Part shown: positions 1 through 13,200 of the stretch, in pieces | How positions within the stretch are numbered: position 1 is the first letter of the stretch | Layout: each line of letters starts with the position of its first letter | Source of the DNA: Acidobacteriota bacterium | Lineage (GTDB): Bacteria > Acidobacteriota > Thermoanaerobaculia > Multivoradales > Multivoraceae | Direction: 5' to 3' | Length of the DNA: 64,000 nt | Assembly: GCA_028875725.1 (NCBI GenBank) | Contig: JAPPCR010000006.1 | Location: 186,001-250,000 of the forward strand | The notes under the pieces: model-generated | What the model was told of the DNA's origin: nothing | Database searches by the model: none | What the model saw: the letters and a program-made list of their open reading frames with translations, nothing else | Translations under genes and position numbers: made by a program

Positions 1-166
1 GAACGAAGCTGATCCCGACCATCAGCACGAGCGCCGCCGCGGCGAGCTTCTCGCGAGGCGAGGTGGCCGGTCTTGCTTCGATCGTCTCGACCTGTCCAGC
101 CGCGGCCTCCCGTGCGGCCGCCAAGCGGGCGCGCCGCGCGTCCCTGGCCTGCTTCTTCGTCGTCAT
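1..166 (-). CDS. N-terminal fragment of a membrane protein (gene runs off the window)
   Basis: The first 55 codons of a gene on the minus strand are present and the frame is open to base 1. It opens with a basic Lys/Arg/Ala-rich cytosolic stretch (MTTKKQARDARRARL), then a Ser-Pro-Arg-Glu-Lys segment leading into a hydrophobic helix (LAAAALVLMVGISFV). The ATG overlaps the stop of the upstream glycosyltransferase gene as ATGA, so the two are probably translationally coupled. A short basic tail before a first membrane helix, directly after a polyprenol-phosphate sugar synthase, would suit an ArnT/PMT-type (GT39/GT83) sugar transferase or a flippase. The fragment is too short to decide, and I cannot name the family. 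Confidence 0.7.
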   Translation of the reverse strand, partial: MTTKKQARDARRARLAAAREAAAGQVETIEARPATSPREKLAAAALVLMVGISFV

Positions 167-1260
167 TCGTTGCCCGTGGCCGGCCGGCGCCGGCGGTAGA
201 CGAAGCGCGTCGCGACGGCGAAGTTCGCCGCGCTGCCGATGGCCACGCCCGCGAACAGGGCGAGCAATGGCCTGGCCATGAACGGTTCCACGAAGCTCGT
301 CAGCGCCGCGTAGCTGCCGACGTTCGTCGTCAGACCGACCGTGCTGGCGAAGGCGAATCGGGTCCATTGGCCGACCGCGCGTGCCGGCGGACGGTCGTCG
401 AAGGTCAGCATCCGGTTCAGGCGCCAGTTCCACGTAACGGCCGGCCAGAAGGACAGGAAGCGCGCCAGCAGGTGGCCGAGTCCGACTGCCTGGAGGCCCA
501 GGTAGACTGCGGTGTCGACGATCAGGCCGGTGGCGCCGACGGCGCCGAAGGCGAGCAGCCGCACGGGGACCCCGAAGCGATACCGGTAGAGGCGAAACAG
601 GTGACGCAGGAAGGCGAGTTGCTGGCGCCAGGTCAGCTTGCTCGATCCGCCGTGGCGTTCGTCGAAGCGAATCGGCACTTCACGCACCTGAAGTTCGCCT
701 CGCACCATGAGTTCCAGCCCTATCTTGAATCCGACAGGAGCGAGTTCATCGGGCGCGGGCAGCCGGCGACGGTCGACGGCGAAGAAACCTGACATCGGAT
801 CCGCGCAACGCGTCAGCGGTCGCGTCAGCCAGGTGGCGACGCGGGAGTTCAGGGTGCGATAGCGGCTCCACTCGCCGTCGATCCGGCCGCCGGTGACATA
901 GCGACTGCCGAGCGCCATCCCGGCGCCGCCGTCAAGGGCCTCGAGCAGCTCGGGTACTTGCTCGGGCGGATGGGAAAGGTCGGCGTCCATGACGACCAGC
1001 CGATCGAAGCGTGCCAGCCGGATACCGTCCAGGACCGATTGCGAGAGATCGCGGGGCCGCGCCCGCCGGACATGGAAGCGCAGGGGCAGGCTGCGGCCCA
1101 GTTCGAGGGCGAGTTCTTCGCTTCCGTCGCCGGAGTCGTCGTCCGCGAGAATCAGCTCCCAGTCGACGCCGGCGGTCTCCATCGCGGCGTGAATCCGGGT
1201 CGCCAGGGCCCGGATGTTCTCCGCCTCCCGATAGACAGGCGCTACAACGCTCACTCCCAC
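163..1260 (-). CDS. Polyprenol-phosphate glycosyltransferase (GT2, DPM1-like) with C-terminal GtrA domain
   Basis: 365 aa. Residues 1-230 are a GT-A glycosyltransferase of the dolichol/undecaprenyl-phosphate mannosyl- or glucosyltransferase type: start VSVVAPVYREAENI, nucleotide-binding DDDSGDGS near residue 40, and VMDADLSHPPE with the metal-binding D92-x-D94. Residues about 233-355 are a GtrA-like four-helix membrane domain (LLAFGAVGATGLIVDTAVY). It should transfer a sugar from a nucleotide donor to a lipid-phosphate carrier at the inner face of the cytoplasmic membrane, with the GtrA part possibly helping translocation. The start is GTG at 1260, overlapping the stop of the giant upstream gene by one base (TAGTG). 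A second GTG two codons later is possible. The stop overlaps the next ATG. Both junctions imply coupled translation with the giant surface protein. Confidence 0.88.
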   Translation of the reverse strand: MGVSVVAPVYREAENIRALATRIHAAMETAGVDWELILADDDSGDGSEELALELGRSLPLRFHVRRARPRDLSQSVLDGIRLARFDRLVVMDADLSHPPEQVPELLEALDGGAGMALGSRYVTGGRIDGEWSRYRTLNSRVATWLTRPLTRCADPMSGFFAVDRRRLPAPDELAPVGFKIGLELMVRGELQVREVPIRFDERHGGSSKLTWRQQLAFLRHLFRLYRYRFGVPVRLLAFGAVGATGLIVDTAVYLGLQAVGLGHLLARFLSFWPAVTWNWRLNRMLTFDDRPPARAVGQWTRFAFASTVGLTTNVGSYAALTSFVEPFMARPLLALFAGVAIGSAANFAVATRFVYRRRRPATGNE

Positions 1261-4200
1261 TAGAAGCGGATTCGGTACTCGGCGGAGACGAGGTGCTCGG
1301 GCTTCGCCTGGTCGCTCTCGCGCCGTTCGAGTCCGAGCTGCAGTTCGAAGGTGCGGCCGCTTTCCCTGGTTGCGCCGGGAGCGAACGAGCCGGCGCCGTT
1401 CGCCGGCGCGAAGCGGGCGCCGAGGCGCAGGTTCGTGTCCTGGGCGATGCGGACTTCAAGCAGCGGAGTGAGGACCGCGCGGATGCGGTCGAAGGCGAAG
1501 CCGTAGCCGATGCCGGCCTGGACGCCGGCTTCGTGGGAGCCCGCGAAGTTGCCTCGCGGCATCTCGTCGCGCCAGAGGCTGTCGCCGCCGTTGGCCGCGC
1601 CCCAGGTCGGGCCGAGGGAGAGCGAGAGGCCGCTGCCGTCGGTGGCCGGGTTCATGCGGGCGGTGATGCTGGCGCCCCGTTCCCGGTAGCCGGACTCTTC
1701 GTGCAGGGCGAGGGTCCGCCCCTGGAGTTCGACCTGGAACCTGGAACTTGCGACACGCAGGCCGCCCGCGACTTCGAGTCCGGCGCCGCTCACGTCGTCG
1801 CCGTCGTCGAAGCGGCCGGAGACCTGGGCGAAGGGAGTCAGCGAGTTGGAGTTCCCAAGGCTGAACTCGCGCGACGCCTCCAGCCCGAGCCTGGCGAAGC
1901 CGGTGTCGGCGCTCAGGTCGTCGATCGCCCGCTCACCGCCCGCGGTCTCGATGCGGGCGAAGCCGGCTTCCGCGCGCAGGGCGAGCTCGGTCCGTGTGTT
2001 CTTCAGTTTGAGCGGCTGGCGCATGCCGGCGGCGCCGATCGCGAGGCTGGCGTCGCTTGCTTCTCGGTCCGCGTCCCGGCGGTGGGTCGTCGCGTCGCCG
2101 CTGCCGGCGCCGAGCAGGGCCCAGAACTCGGCGCCGCTCTCGGTCGTGAACCGCGCGTACGGGTAGACGGCCGCCATGCTCATCTCGAGGCGTCCGTCCA
2201 TCGCGCCCTCGTCGCCGAAGGCGTAGTCCGCCACGGCGTCGACAGCGAAGGACACCGCCGCTCCGGCCAGCCAGCGGCGTCCACGGGCGTCGAGGCCGAT
2301 CCAGGCGGTCTGGAGCTCGCCGTCGAAGCTGGAGTCGCCGGGATCGCCGCGGAAGCGGTAGACGTGGCCCCGGCCCCAGAGGGTGAGCCGTCTCTTCCGC
2401 TCGCTGTCGGGCTGGGCTTCCTCGCCGTTCGCCGACTGCTGGAGCAACGGCAGCACGAAGGAGGTGCCGCCGAGCAGACGGGCCGTCCGCTCGCGGCGAT
2501 CGAGGATCTCCGGGGCGGCCGGCGGCGAGCCCGAGATATCGAAGCTGTCGAGGCCGAAGCCGCCGCCGAACGGTGGCGTGCCCATGCCGGGACCGTAGCT
2601 CCAGCCGCCGAAGCCGCCTCCGAACGCGCCCGGGCCGAATCCGAAGCCCGATCCCTGGGCGCCGCCGAGACCCGGTCCCCAGCCGCCGCCGCCGCCGAAC
2701 AGGGACTGGCCGAAGCCGGAAGAGAAGCTGCTCCCCGTCGCCGCGGCGCCGGTTGCCGAGTCGTCGAACGGCACCTGCTGCCCGGCCACCGAGAGGACTC
2801 CGCCGCCCGGCGTCTCGGAGAACCGGTAGCCGATGCTCTCGATCGCTCCGAACAGCGTGCCGCGGCCGAATCCGGCCAGCGCCCTCTTGAGGGCCGCCTT
2901 CTCCGCTGTCGCGTCGACCAGCACCTGGAAGCTCTGCACCGCGGCATCGCCGAGGGAGCGGTCGTCGTCCGCGTCCTCCGCCCGGTAGGTGAAGGTGAAG
3001 CGGCCGGCCTGTTGAGGCACTCCAGAGAGCACCCGCGAGGCCGGGTCGAAGTCGAGGCCGGCGAGTCCGGCAGGCTGGGACTCGAGGCGGTAAGCCAGGG
3101 TGCCGTTGCCTCCGGAGGCCGCCGGCAGCGGCATCGGGTCGATTCGCCTGCCGGCGACGTAGCTCATGTCGTCGACGGTCTCCAGGAAGCGCGGCTTCGC
3201 GTCTCGAACCGTGACGGTCACGCGATCCGGTTCGCTGGTCGCGATGCCGTCGTTGACGACCAGGGAGAAGGTCAGGGCGCCGGGCGGGTTGGGCGCGATG
3301 AACATGGGATTCACGGACGAGGCGTCGGACAGGTCGACGGGTTCTCCGCCGGTCTGGCTCCAGGACCAGGTCAGCGGGCCGCTCTCACGGTCCGAGCTTC
3401 CCGATCCGTCGAGTGTCACCGGCTCGCCCGGATCGACCGTGATGTCGTCGCCGGCGTCCGCCACCGGCCGTTTGTTCACGTCGCCGATCTTCACTTCCGC
3501 CGGCGGATCGAGCGTCACGCCAGCGGGTGGCGCGTCGACAGTCTCGAGCACGATCGTGAACGTCTCCTCCTCTTCGATGGTCGTGTCCGAGACGGTCTTG
3601 ACCGAGATCGACTTGCCCTTGGTGTCGCCGGCGGCGAAGGTCACGGTGCCGGACGCGAAGACGTAGTCCGTTCCGGCCTCGGCGTCGCCGCCGACCGTGT
3701 ACCAGGAGACGGTCAGGTCGTGGTCGACCGCCGCGGAGATCTCGATCTTGAAGTGCACGGTGCCGCCCTCGCGAACGGTCTGAGGCGATGGGCCGACCGA
3801 CAGCACCGCACGGTCGTCGTCGGTGATCGTGGCGGTCGCGGCGGTCGCGCCGAGGTCGACGCCCGGTGGAAGGTCGAGAGGCTCGATGGTGACGAGGAAG
3901 GTCTCGTCGCCTTCGACGAGGCTGTCGTCGGCGGTGGGGATCGACAGGGTCTTCGTCGTCTCGCCGGCGGCGAAGACCGTTTCGGTGTAGGGCTGCGCGG
4001 TGTAGTCGGCGCCGTCAACGGCGGTGTCGTCGGTCGTTTGCCAGCCGAGGGCGAGTTCGCTAGCGAGGGTGCCGGAGATCGAGACGGTGACCGACGCCGT
4101 GTCGCCCTCGTCGACGGAGACGTCGGAGATGGACAGGGTCGCCCTGTCGTCGTCCTTGATCGTGACCGTGGCCTCGGTGGCGCCGAGCACGCACCGGTCG

Positions 4201-7200
4201 GGTAGCGAGGATGCGCTCAGTCGCACGGTGAAGGTCTCCTCACCTTCGACGAGGTCGTCGCCGGCGGTCGGGATCGTGAGGGTGGCCTCGGTCTCGCCGG
4301 CGGTGATCGTCACGGTTCCGTCGGGCGTCGCGGTGAAGTCGGCTTCCGCCGTGGCCGAGCCTTCGTCGGCTCGCCAGGAAAAGCTGACGTCGCTCGACAC
4401 GGGCGAGGATAGGGACACGGTGAGGGCGGCGGCTTCGCCTTCGGCGACGGCTTGCGACGCGGGACCGATCGACAGGACCGCCTCGTCATCGTCCACGATC
4501 GTGACAGTGGCGCGGTTCGCGCCAATGTCGACGTCGGCGGGCACATCGTCGGCGATCAGCACGATCGCGAAGGTCTCGTTCTCCTCCATGTCGGTGTCGT
4601 CGACGGTCCGGATGGCGAGTGTCGTGGAGGTCTCGCCCGCGGCGATGACGGCGGTGGCGGTCGACCGTGGGCCGCGATAGTCGGCGCGTGCCCTTGCAGT
4701 TCCGTTCTCAGTGGCCCACAAGAAGGAGAGGTCGTTGGCTAGCGGCCTGGAGAGGGAGACCGTAACCCTGGCGACCTGACCTTCGGACACGGTCTGATCC
4801 GGGGAATCGATCGACAGCACCGGGCTTGGAGGGGGCGGAGGTGCCGGTGCAGACTCCGGCTCCTGCCCATCGTCGGTGATCGTCACGGTGACGGTGGTGC
4901 TGCCGAGCGTCACGCCGGCAGGCAGGTCGTCCGCCGCCATCGTCATCGTGAAGGTCTCCTCGCCCTCTTCATCCGAGTCGCCGGAAGTCGGAACGGTGAG
5001 CACGATCTCCGTCGCGCCGGCCGTGATCGTGTCTATCTGCGCCGAAACGGCCGTGTAGTCCACGCCTCCGGTCGCCGACCCGTCGCTCGTCGTGCAGTGG
5101 AAGCTGACGTCAGTGGTCAAGACCTGCGACAGCGAGACGGTGAATGAAGCCGATTCACCTTCCGTGATCGTCTGGGACGCCGGCCCGATGGACAGCGTCG
5201 TTGTCGACGGAGAACCGGGCGGTGTTCGTGTTGTCGAATCGTCGTCCTCGATGGTCAACGTCTGATTCGCCGGTGCCGCGATTCCATTGCCGCCGGAGAT
5301 GGTCGCGGACACCGTGACCTGCTTGTCCGGGGTGTCCACCTCGTTGTCGACGGCGGTGATGGTCACCGTGCCGGTGCTGGTCGTTGCGCCGGCGGCGACG
5401 GTGAGTGTCTTGTTCGTGCTGAGACTGAAGTCGGACGCCGTTGCCGGCGACACGGCAGAAGCGGAGACAGTCAGCGTGACGTCCGTGTTGGAGACGGCGC
5501 TCAGGGTCGCAGTCACGGTAGTCGAGCCGCCGTTCTCGGTGATCGACGACGAGCCCAGGACGAGGGAGGCGGTGGGTGTGCCCTCGTCGTCGTTGATCGT
5601 CAGGGTCTGGTTGGACGGCGCGGCCACTCCGTTGCCGCCGGTGGCGGTGGCGGAGACGGTGACGCTCTTGTTGGGGGCGTCGACGTCGTTGTCGACGGCG
5701 GTGATCGTCACGGTTCCGGTGCTGGTCGTCGCTCCGGCGGCGATGGTCAGCTTCTTGTTGGTGCTGAGCGTGAAGTCCCCTGCCACGGCCGGCGAGACCG
5801 GTGCAGCCGAAACCGTCAGCACCACCGCCTGGCTCGACACCGCGCTCAAGGTCGCCGTGACGGCCGTCGCCCCGCCGTTCTCGGCGATAGAGGACGAGCC
5901 GAGCGCCAGCGACACGGTGGGCAGGACGCCGCCGGGCGACTGGGGATCGTCGCCAATCGTGGCGGTCGCGGTGGCGGCGCCCAGGCTCACGCCGGTAGGC
6001 AGATTGCTGGCGCTGATCGTTGCCGTGAACGTCTCACTCCCCTCGTACACGCTGTCGGTCGCGGTTTGAATCTCCAGGACCACGGAGGTGGTACCGGTGG
6101 CGAGGGTGACCGAGGTCGCCGCCTGTGCCGTGTAGTCGCTGCCGGCGGTGGCGGTGCCGTCGGCGGTCTGCCAGGAGAACGTGACGTCGCTGACGGCGGG
6201 CTTGCTGAGGGTGACGGTGAAACTTGCCTTCTCGCCTTCAACCGCCGTCACCGCGGTCGACCCGAAAGCGAGTATCGCGGCGTCGTCTTCGGTAATCGTG
6301 AGGGTCTGGTTCGAGGGCGCCGCCACGCCGTTGCCGCCCGAGACGGTGGCGGAGACCGTGACCTGTTTGTTGACCGCCACCACTGAGTTGTCCGCGGCGG
6401 TGATGGTGACCGTGCCCGTGCTCGTCGTTGCCCCGGCGGCGATGGTGAGCTTCTTGTTCGTGCTCAGACTGAAGTCGGACGCTGTTGCCGGCGAGACGGG
6501 CGCCGCGGAGACGGTCAGCGTGACATCTGCGGTGGAGACGGCGCTCAGAGTCGCCTTGACGGTGGTCGAGCCGCCGTTCTCGCTGATCGAGGAGGAGCCC
6601 AGGACCAAGGACACGGTCCGCGTGTCGTCGTCCGTGATCGTCAGGGTCACGTTGGAGGGAGCGGCGACGTTGTTGCCGCCGGAGACGGAGGCCGACACGG
6701 TGACGCTCTTGCTGGCCGAGTCGGCATTGTTGTCGACGGCCGTGATCGTCACGGTGCCGGTGCTCGTGGTTGCCCCGGCCGCGATGGTCAGCTTCTTGTT
6801 GGTGCTGAGGGTGAAGTCGGAAGAAGTCGCCGGCGACACGGCGGCCGCGGAGACGGTCAGGGTGACGTCCGAGCTCGACACCGCGCTGAGCGTCGCCGTG
6901 ACCGTGCTGGAGCCTCCGTTCTCGGTGATCGACGAAGAACTCAGCGCCAGGCTCACCGTCGGCGCGCCCTCGTCGTCGGTGATGGTCAGGGTCTGGTTCG
7001 ACGGCGCGGCGACGCCGTTGCCGCCGGTGGCGGTTGCCGAGACGGTGACGCTCTTGTTCGGGGCGTCGACATCGTTGTCGACCGCTGTGATCGTCACGGT
7101 GCCGGTGCTGGTCGTTGCGCCGGCGGCGATGGTGAGCTTCTTGTTGGTGCTGAGGGTGTAGTCCCCCGCCACGGCCGGCGAGACGGGTGCGGCCGAAACC

Positions 7201-10200
7201 GTCAACACCACCGCCTGGCTCGACTCCTTGCTCAGCGTCGCGGTGACGGCCGTCGATCCGCCGTTCTCGGTGATCGACGCCGACCCCAGCACCAGGGAGA
7301 GGGTCGCGGTGTCGTCGTCGTTGATCGTCAGCGTCTGGTTCGACGGTGCTGCGACGCCGTTGCCGCCGGTCGCGGTGGCCGAGACGGTGACGCTCTTGTT
7401 CGGCGCGTCGACGTCGTTGTCGACGGCGGTGATCGTCACGGTGCCGGTGCTGGTCGTTGCGCCGGCGGCGATGGTGAGCTTCTTGTTCGTGCTCAGCGTG
7501 TAGTCGCCTGCCACCGCAGGCGACACCGGAGCGGCCGAAACCGTCAACACCGCCGCCTGACTCGACGCCTTGCTCAGCGTCGCCGTGACCGTGCTGGAGC
7601 CGCCGTTCTCGGTGATCGAGGACGAGCCGAGGACCAGGGAGAGCGTCGCCGTGTCGTCGTCGTTGATCGTCAGCGTCTGATTCGACGGCGCGGCGACGCC
7701 GTTGCCGCCGGTCGCGGTGGCGGAGACGGTGACGCTCTTGTTGGGGGCGTCGACATCGTTGTCGACGGCGGTGATGGTGACGGTCCCGGTGCTGGTCGTG
7801 GCGCCGGCGGCGATCGTCAGCTTCTTGTTCGTGCTGAGCGTGAAGTCCCCTGCTGCCGCTGGCGAGACCGGGGCGGCGGAGACAGTCAGCGTTACCGCCT
7901 GACTCGAAACCGCGCTCAGGCTCGCCGTGACCGTGGTCGAGCCGCCGTTCTCGGAGATGGGTGACGAGCCGAGCGCCAGCGACACGGTGGGCAGGACCCC
8001 GCCGGGCGCTGTGGCGTCGTCGCCAATGGTGGCGGTGGCAGTTGCCGTGCCCAGGCTCACGCCCGTTGGCAGACTGCCGGCGCTGATGGTGGCGGTGAAC
8101 GTCTCGAAGCGCTCGTGCACCGCGTCGGTGGTGGTTTGAACCTTCAGGACCACGGAGGTGTCGCCAGGGGAGAGGGTGACCGAGGTCGCCGCCTGCGCCG
8201 TGTAGTCGCTGCCGGCGGTGGCGGTGCCGTCGGCGGTCTTCCAGGAGAACGTGACGTCGCTGGCGACGGTCTTGCTGAGACTGACGGTGAAGCTCGCCTT
8301 CTCGCCTTCTAGCGCCGTGACCGTGGCCGACTCGAAGGCGAGGGTCGCGGCGTCGTCTTCGGTGATCGTCAGGGTCTGGTTGGAGGGCGCGGCCACGCCG
8401 TTGCCGCCCGTCGCGGTTGCCGACACCGTGACCTTCTTGTTGGCCGCCACCACGGAGTTGTCCGCGGCGGTGATGGTGACCGTGCCCGTGCTGGTCGTCG
8501 CTCCGGCGGCGATGGTGAGCTTCTTGTTCGTGCTGAGGCTGAAGTCCCCGGCCACGGCCGGCGACTTCGGAGAAGCGGAGATCGTGACCACTACGTCCTG
8601 GCCCGATGCTGCGCTCAGGGTCGCCTTCACGCTCGTCGAGCCGCCGTCCTCGTCGATGGAGGACGAGCCGAGGACCAGCGACACCGTCCGCTTGTCGTCG
8701 TCCGTGATCGTCAGGGTCTGGTTGGCCGGCGCCGAGACGCCGTTGCCGCCGGAGACGGCGGCCGACACGGTGACGCTCTTGCTCGCCGAATCGACGTCGT
8801 TGTTGACCGCCGTGATCGTCACCGTGCCGGTGCTGGTCTTGGACCCCGCAGCGATCGTGAGCTTCTTGTTCGCGCTGAGGGTGAAGTCGGAAGAGGTCGC
8901 CGGCGAGACCGGAGACGCGGAGACGGTCAGGATCACCGCCTGACTGGAGACGGCGCCCAGGGTCGCGGTGACCGTGGTCGAGCCGCCGTTCTCGCTGATC
9001 GACGAGGAACTCAACGCCAGGCTCACCGTCGGCGCGCCCTCGTCGTCGGTGATCGTCAGCGTCACATTGGAGGGAGCGGCGACCCCGTTGCCGCCCGTCG
9101 CCGCGGCAGACACGGTGACGCTCTTGTTGGGGGCGTCGACGGAGTTGTTGACTGCTGTGATCGTCACCGTGCCGGTGCTGGTCTTCGAGCCGGCCGCGAT
9201 GGTCAGCTTCTTGTTCGTGCTGAGGGTGTAGTCCCCCGCCACGGCTGGCGAGACCGGTGCAGCGGAGACTGTCAACACCACCGCCTGGCTCGACTCCTTG
9301 CTCAGCGTCGCGGTGACGGCCGTAGAGCCGCCGTTCTCGGTGATCGAGGAGGAGCCGAGGACCAGGGAGAGCGTCGCCGTGTCGTCGTCGTTGATGGTCA
9401 GGGTCTGGTTGGCCGGCGCGGCGACGCCGTTGCCGCCGGTCGCGGTGGCGGAGACGGTGACGCTCTTGTTGGGCGCGTCGATGTCGTTGTCGGCGGCCGT
9501 GATGGTCACCGTGCCTGTGCTGGTCTTGGTGCCGGCGGCGATGGTGAGCTTCTTGTTGGCGCTCAGCGTGTAGTCGCCTGCCACGGCCGGCGACACCGGA
9601 GCAGCGGAGACGGTCAGGGTGACGTCCTGGCTGGACTCCGTGCTCAAGGTCGCCTTCACGGCCGTCGAGCCTCCGTCCTCGTCGATCGAGGAGGAGCCGA
9701 GGACGAGGGAGAGCGTCGCCGTGTCGTCGTCCGCGATCGTCAGGGTCTGATCGGAGGGGGCGGCGACACCGTGGCCGCCCGTCGCCGTGGCGGAGACGGT
9801 GGCGCTCTTGTTGGGTGCATCGACGTCGTTGTCGACGGCGGTGATCGTCACCGTGCCGGTGCTCGTCGTGGACCCCGCCGCGATGGTCAGCTTCTTGTTC
9901 GTGCTCAGGCTGAAGTCGCTTGCCACGGCCGGCGTTACCGCCGAGGCGGAGACGGTCACTACGACGTCCGCGGTGGAGACGGCGCTCAGGGTGGCCTTCA
10001 CGGTGGTCGAGCCGCCGTCCTCGTCGATGGAGGACGAGCCCAGGACCAGCGACACCGTCCGCTTGTCGTCGTCCGTGATCGTCAGCGTCTGGTTCGACGG
10101 GGCCGAGACTCCGTTGCCGCCGGAGACGGCGGCCGACACGGTAACGCTCTTGGTGACCGAGTCGACGTCGTTGTTTACGGCTGTGATCGTCACCGTACCG

Positions 10201-13200
10201 GTGCTGGTCTTGGAGCCCGCGGCGATGGTGAGCTTCTTGTTGGTGCTGAGCGTGAAGTCGGAAGAGGTCGCCGGCGACACTGCGGCCGCGGAGACGGTCA
10301 GCGTGACGTCCGCGCTGGAGACTGCGCTGAGCGTCGCCGTGACCGTGCTTGAGCCGCCGTTCTCGGTGATCGACGAGGAGCTCAGCGCCAAACTCACCGT
10401 TGGCGCGCCCTCGTCGTCGTTGATCGTCAGCGTTACGTCGGAGGGGGCTGCGACGCCGTTGCCGCCCGTGGCCGTGGCGGACACGGTTACGCTCTTGTTC
10501 GGGGCGTCAACGTTGTTGTCGACGCCGGTGATCGTTACGGCGCCCGTGCTCGTTGTCGTCCCCGCCGCGATCGTAAGGGTCTTGTTGGTGCTGAGCGTGA
10601 AGTCCCCCGCTACGGCCGGCGACACCGGCGAAGCGGAGACGGTCAGCGTGACGTCCGCACTGGACACGGCGCTCAGGGTTGCCGTGACAGTGGTGGAGCC
10701 GCCGTCTTCGGAAACCGCCGACGATCCCAGCGCCAGGGAGACCGTCGGCGTGTCCTCGTCGTCGTTGATCGTCAGGGTCTGGTTCGACGGCGCGGCCACT
10801 CCGTTGCCGCCGGTGGCGGTGGCGGAGACGGTGACGCTCTTGTTGGGCGCGTCCACCGCGTTGTCGACCGCGGTGATCGTCACCGTGCCGGTGCTGGTCT
10901 TGGACCCCGCCGTGATCGTCAGCTTCTTGTTGCTGCTGAGGGTGTAGTCCCCCGCCACGGCTGGCGACACCGGAGAAGCCGAGACGGTCAGGGTGACGTT
11001 CTGGCTGGACTCCGTGCTCAAGGTCGCCTTGACCGCAGTCGAGCCGCCGTCCTCGTCGATCGACGAGGAGCCGAGGACCAGGGAGAGCGTCGCCGTGTCG
11101 TCGTCCGCGATCGTCAGGGTCTGATCGGAGGGGGCGGCGACACCGTGGCCGCCCGTCGCCGTGGCGGAGACGGTGGCGCTCTTGTTGGGTGCATCGACGT
11201 CGTTGTCGACGGCGGTGATCGTCACCGTGCCGGTGCTCGTCGTGGACCCCGCCGCGATGGTCAGCTTCTTGTTCGTGCTCAGGCTGAAGTCCCCGGCCAC
11301 GGCCGGCGATACGGCCGCGGCGGAGACCGTGACGACGACCTCCTGGCTCGAGCTCGCGCTCAGGGTCGCCTTCACGGCGGTGGAGCCCCCGTCCTCGTCG
11401 ATGGAGGATGAGCCCAAGGCCAGCGCCACCGTCCGCGTGTCGTCGTCGGTGATCGTCAGGGTCTGGTTGGCCGGCGCCGCAACGCCGTTGCCGCCCGTCG
11501 CCGTCGCGGAGACGGTGATGCTCTTGCTGGCCGAGTCGACGTCGTTGTTTACGGCCGTGATCGTCACCGTGCCGGTGCTGGTCTTCGAGCCCGCCGCGAT
11601 GGTGAGCTTCTTGTTGGCGCTGAGCGTGAAATCGGAAGAAGTCGCCGGCGACACCGCGCTCGCGGAGACGGTCAGGGTCACGTCCGCGCTGGAGACCGCG
11701 CTGAGCGTCGCGGTGACCGTGCTGGAGCCGCCGCTCTCGGTGATCGACGACGAGCTCAGGACCAGCGACACGGTGGGCGCGCCTTCGTCGTCGTTGATCG
11801 TCAAGGTCACGTTCGACGGCGTCGAGACACCGTTGCCGCCAGAGGCGGAGGCGGAGACGGTGACGCTCTTGTTGGGGGAGTCGACGGAGTTGTTGACCGC
11901 GGTGATCGTCACGGCGCCGGTGCTGGTCTTGGAACCGGCCGCGATCGTGAGGGCCTTGTTGGCGCTGAGACTGAAGTCCCCGGCCACGGCCGGCGACACC
12001 GGAGATGCCGACACGGTCACCACCACGGCCTGGCTCGAGATCCGGTTCAGGCTTGCCGTCACGGTCGTCGAGCCGCCGTTCTCGGTGATCGAGGAGGAGC
12101 TCAGGACCAGGGAGACGGTGGGCGTGTCTTCGTCGTCTGCGATGCCAAGCGTCACGTCCGAGGGCGCGCCGATCCCGTTGCCGCCTGTGACGGTAGCGGA
12201 GATCGTGACGCTCTTGTTGGGAGCGTCGACGTCGTTGTCGACCGCGGTGATCGTCACCGTGCCGGTGCTGGTCTTGGTTCCGGCGGCGATCGTCAACTTC
12301 TTGTTGGCGCTCAGCGTGTAGTCGCCCGCCAGGGCCGGGGAAACCGGAGCAGCGGAGACGGTCACTACCACGGCCTGACTGGACACGGCGCTCAGGGTTG
12401 CCGTGACAGTGCTGGATCCGCCGTCTTCGGAAACCGACGACGAACTCAGGACCAGGGAGACGGTCGGCGTGTCCTCGTCGTCCGCGATGGTCAAGGTCAC
12501 GTCGGACGGTGCGGCGATCGAGTTGCCGCCCGTCGCGGTTGCGGACACGGTGACGCTCTTGTCGGGCGCGTCCACCGCGTTGTCGACCGCGGTGATCGTC
12601 ACCGTGCCGGTGCTGGTCTTGGACCCCGCCGTGATCGTCAGCTTCTTGTTGCTGCTGAGGGTGTAGTCCCCCGCCACGGCTGGCGACACCGGAGAAGCCG
12701 AGACGGTCAGGGTGACGTCCTGGCTGGACTCCGTGCTCAAGGTCGCCTTGACCGCCGTCGAGCCTCCGTCCTCGCTGATCGACGACGAGGCCAGGACCAG
12801 CGACACGGTCGCCGTGTCGTCGTCCGTGATCGTCAGGGTCTGATCGGAGGGGGCGGCGACACCGTGGCCGCCGGTCGCCGTGCCGGAGACGGTGACGCTC
12901 TTGTTGGGGGCGTCGACATCGTTGTCGACGGCGGTGATCGTCACGGTGCCGGTGCTGGTCGTCGCCCCCGCGGCGATGGTCAGCTTCTTGTTGGTGCTGA
13001 GGCTGAAGTCGCCTGCCACCGCCGGCGAGACCGCCGCGGCGGAGACCGTGACCACGATTTCCTGGGTCGATACGGCACTGAGTGTCGCCTTCACGGCGGT
13101 CGAGCCGCCGTCTTCGTCGATCGACGACGAGCCCAGGGTCAGCGACACCGTTCGCGTGTCGTCGTCGGTGATCGTCAGGGTCTGGTTGGCCGGCGCGGCG

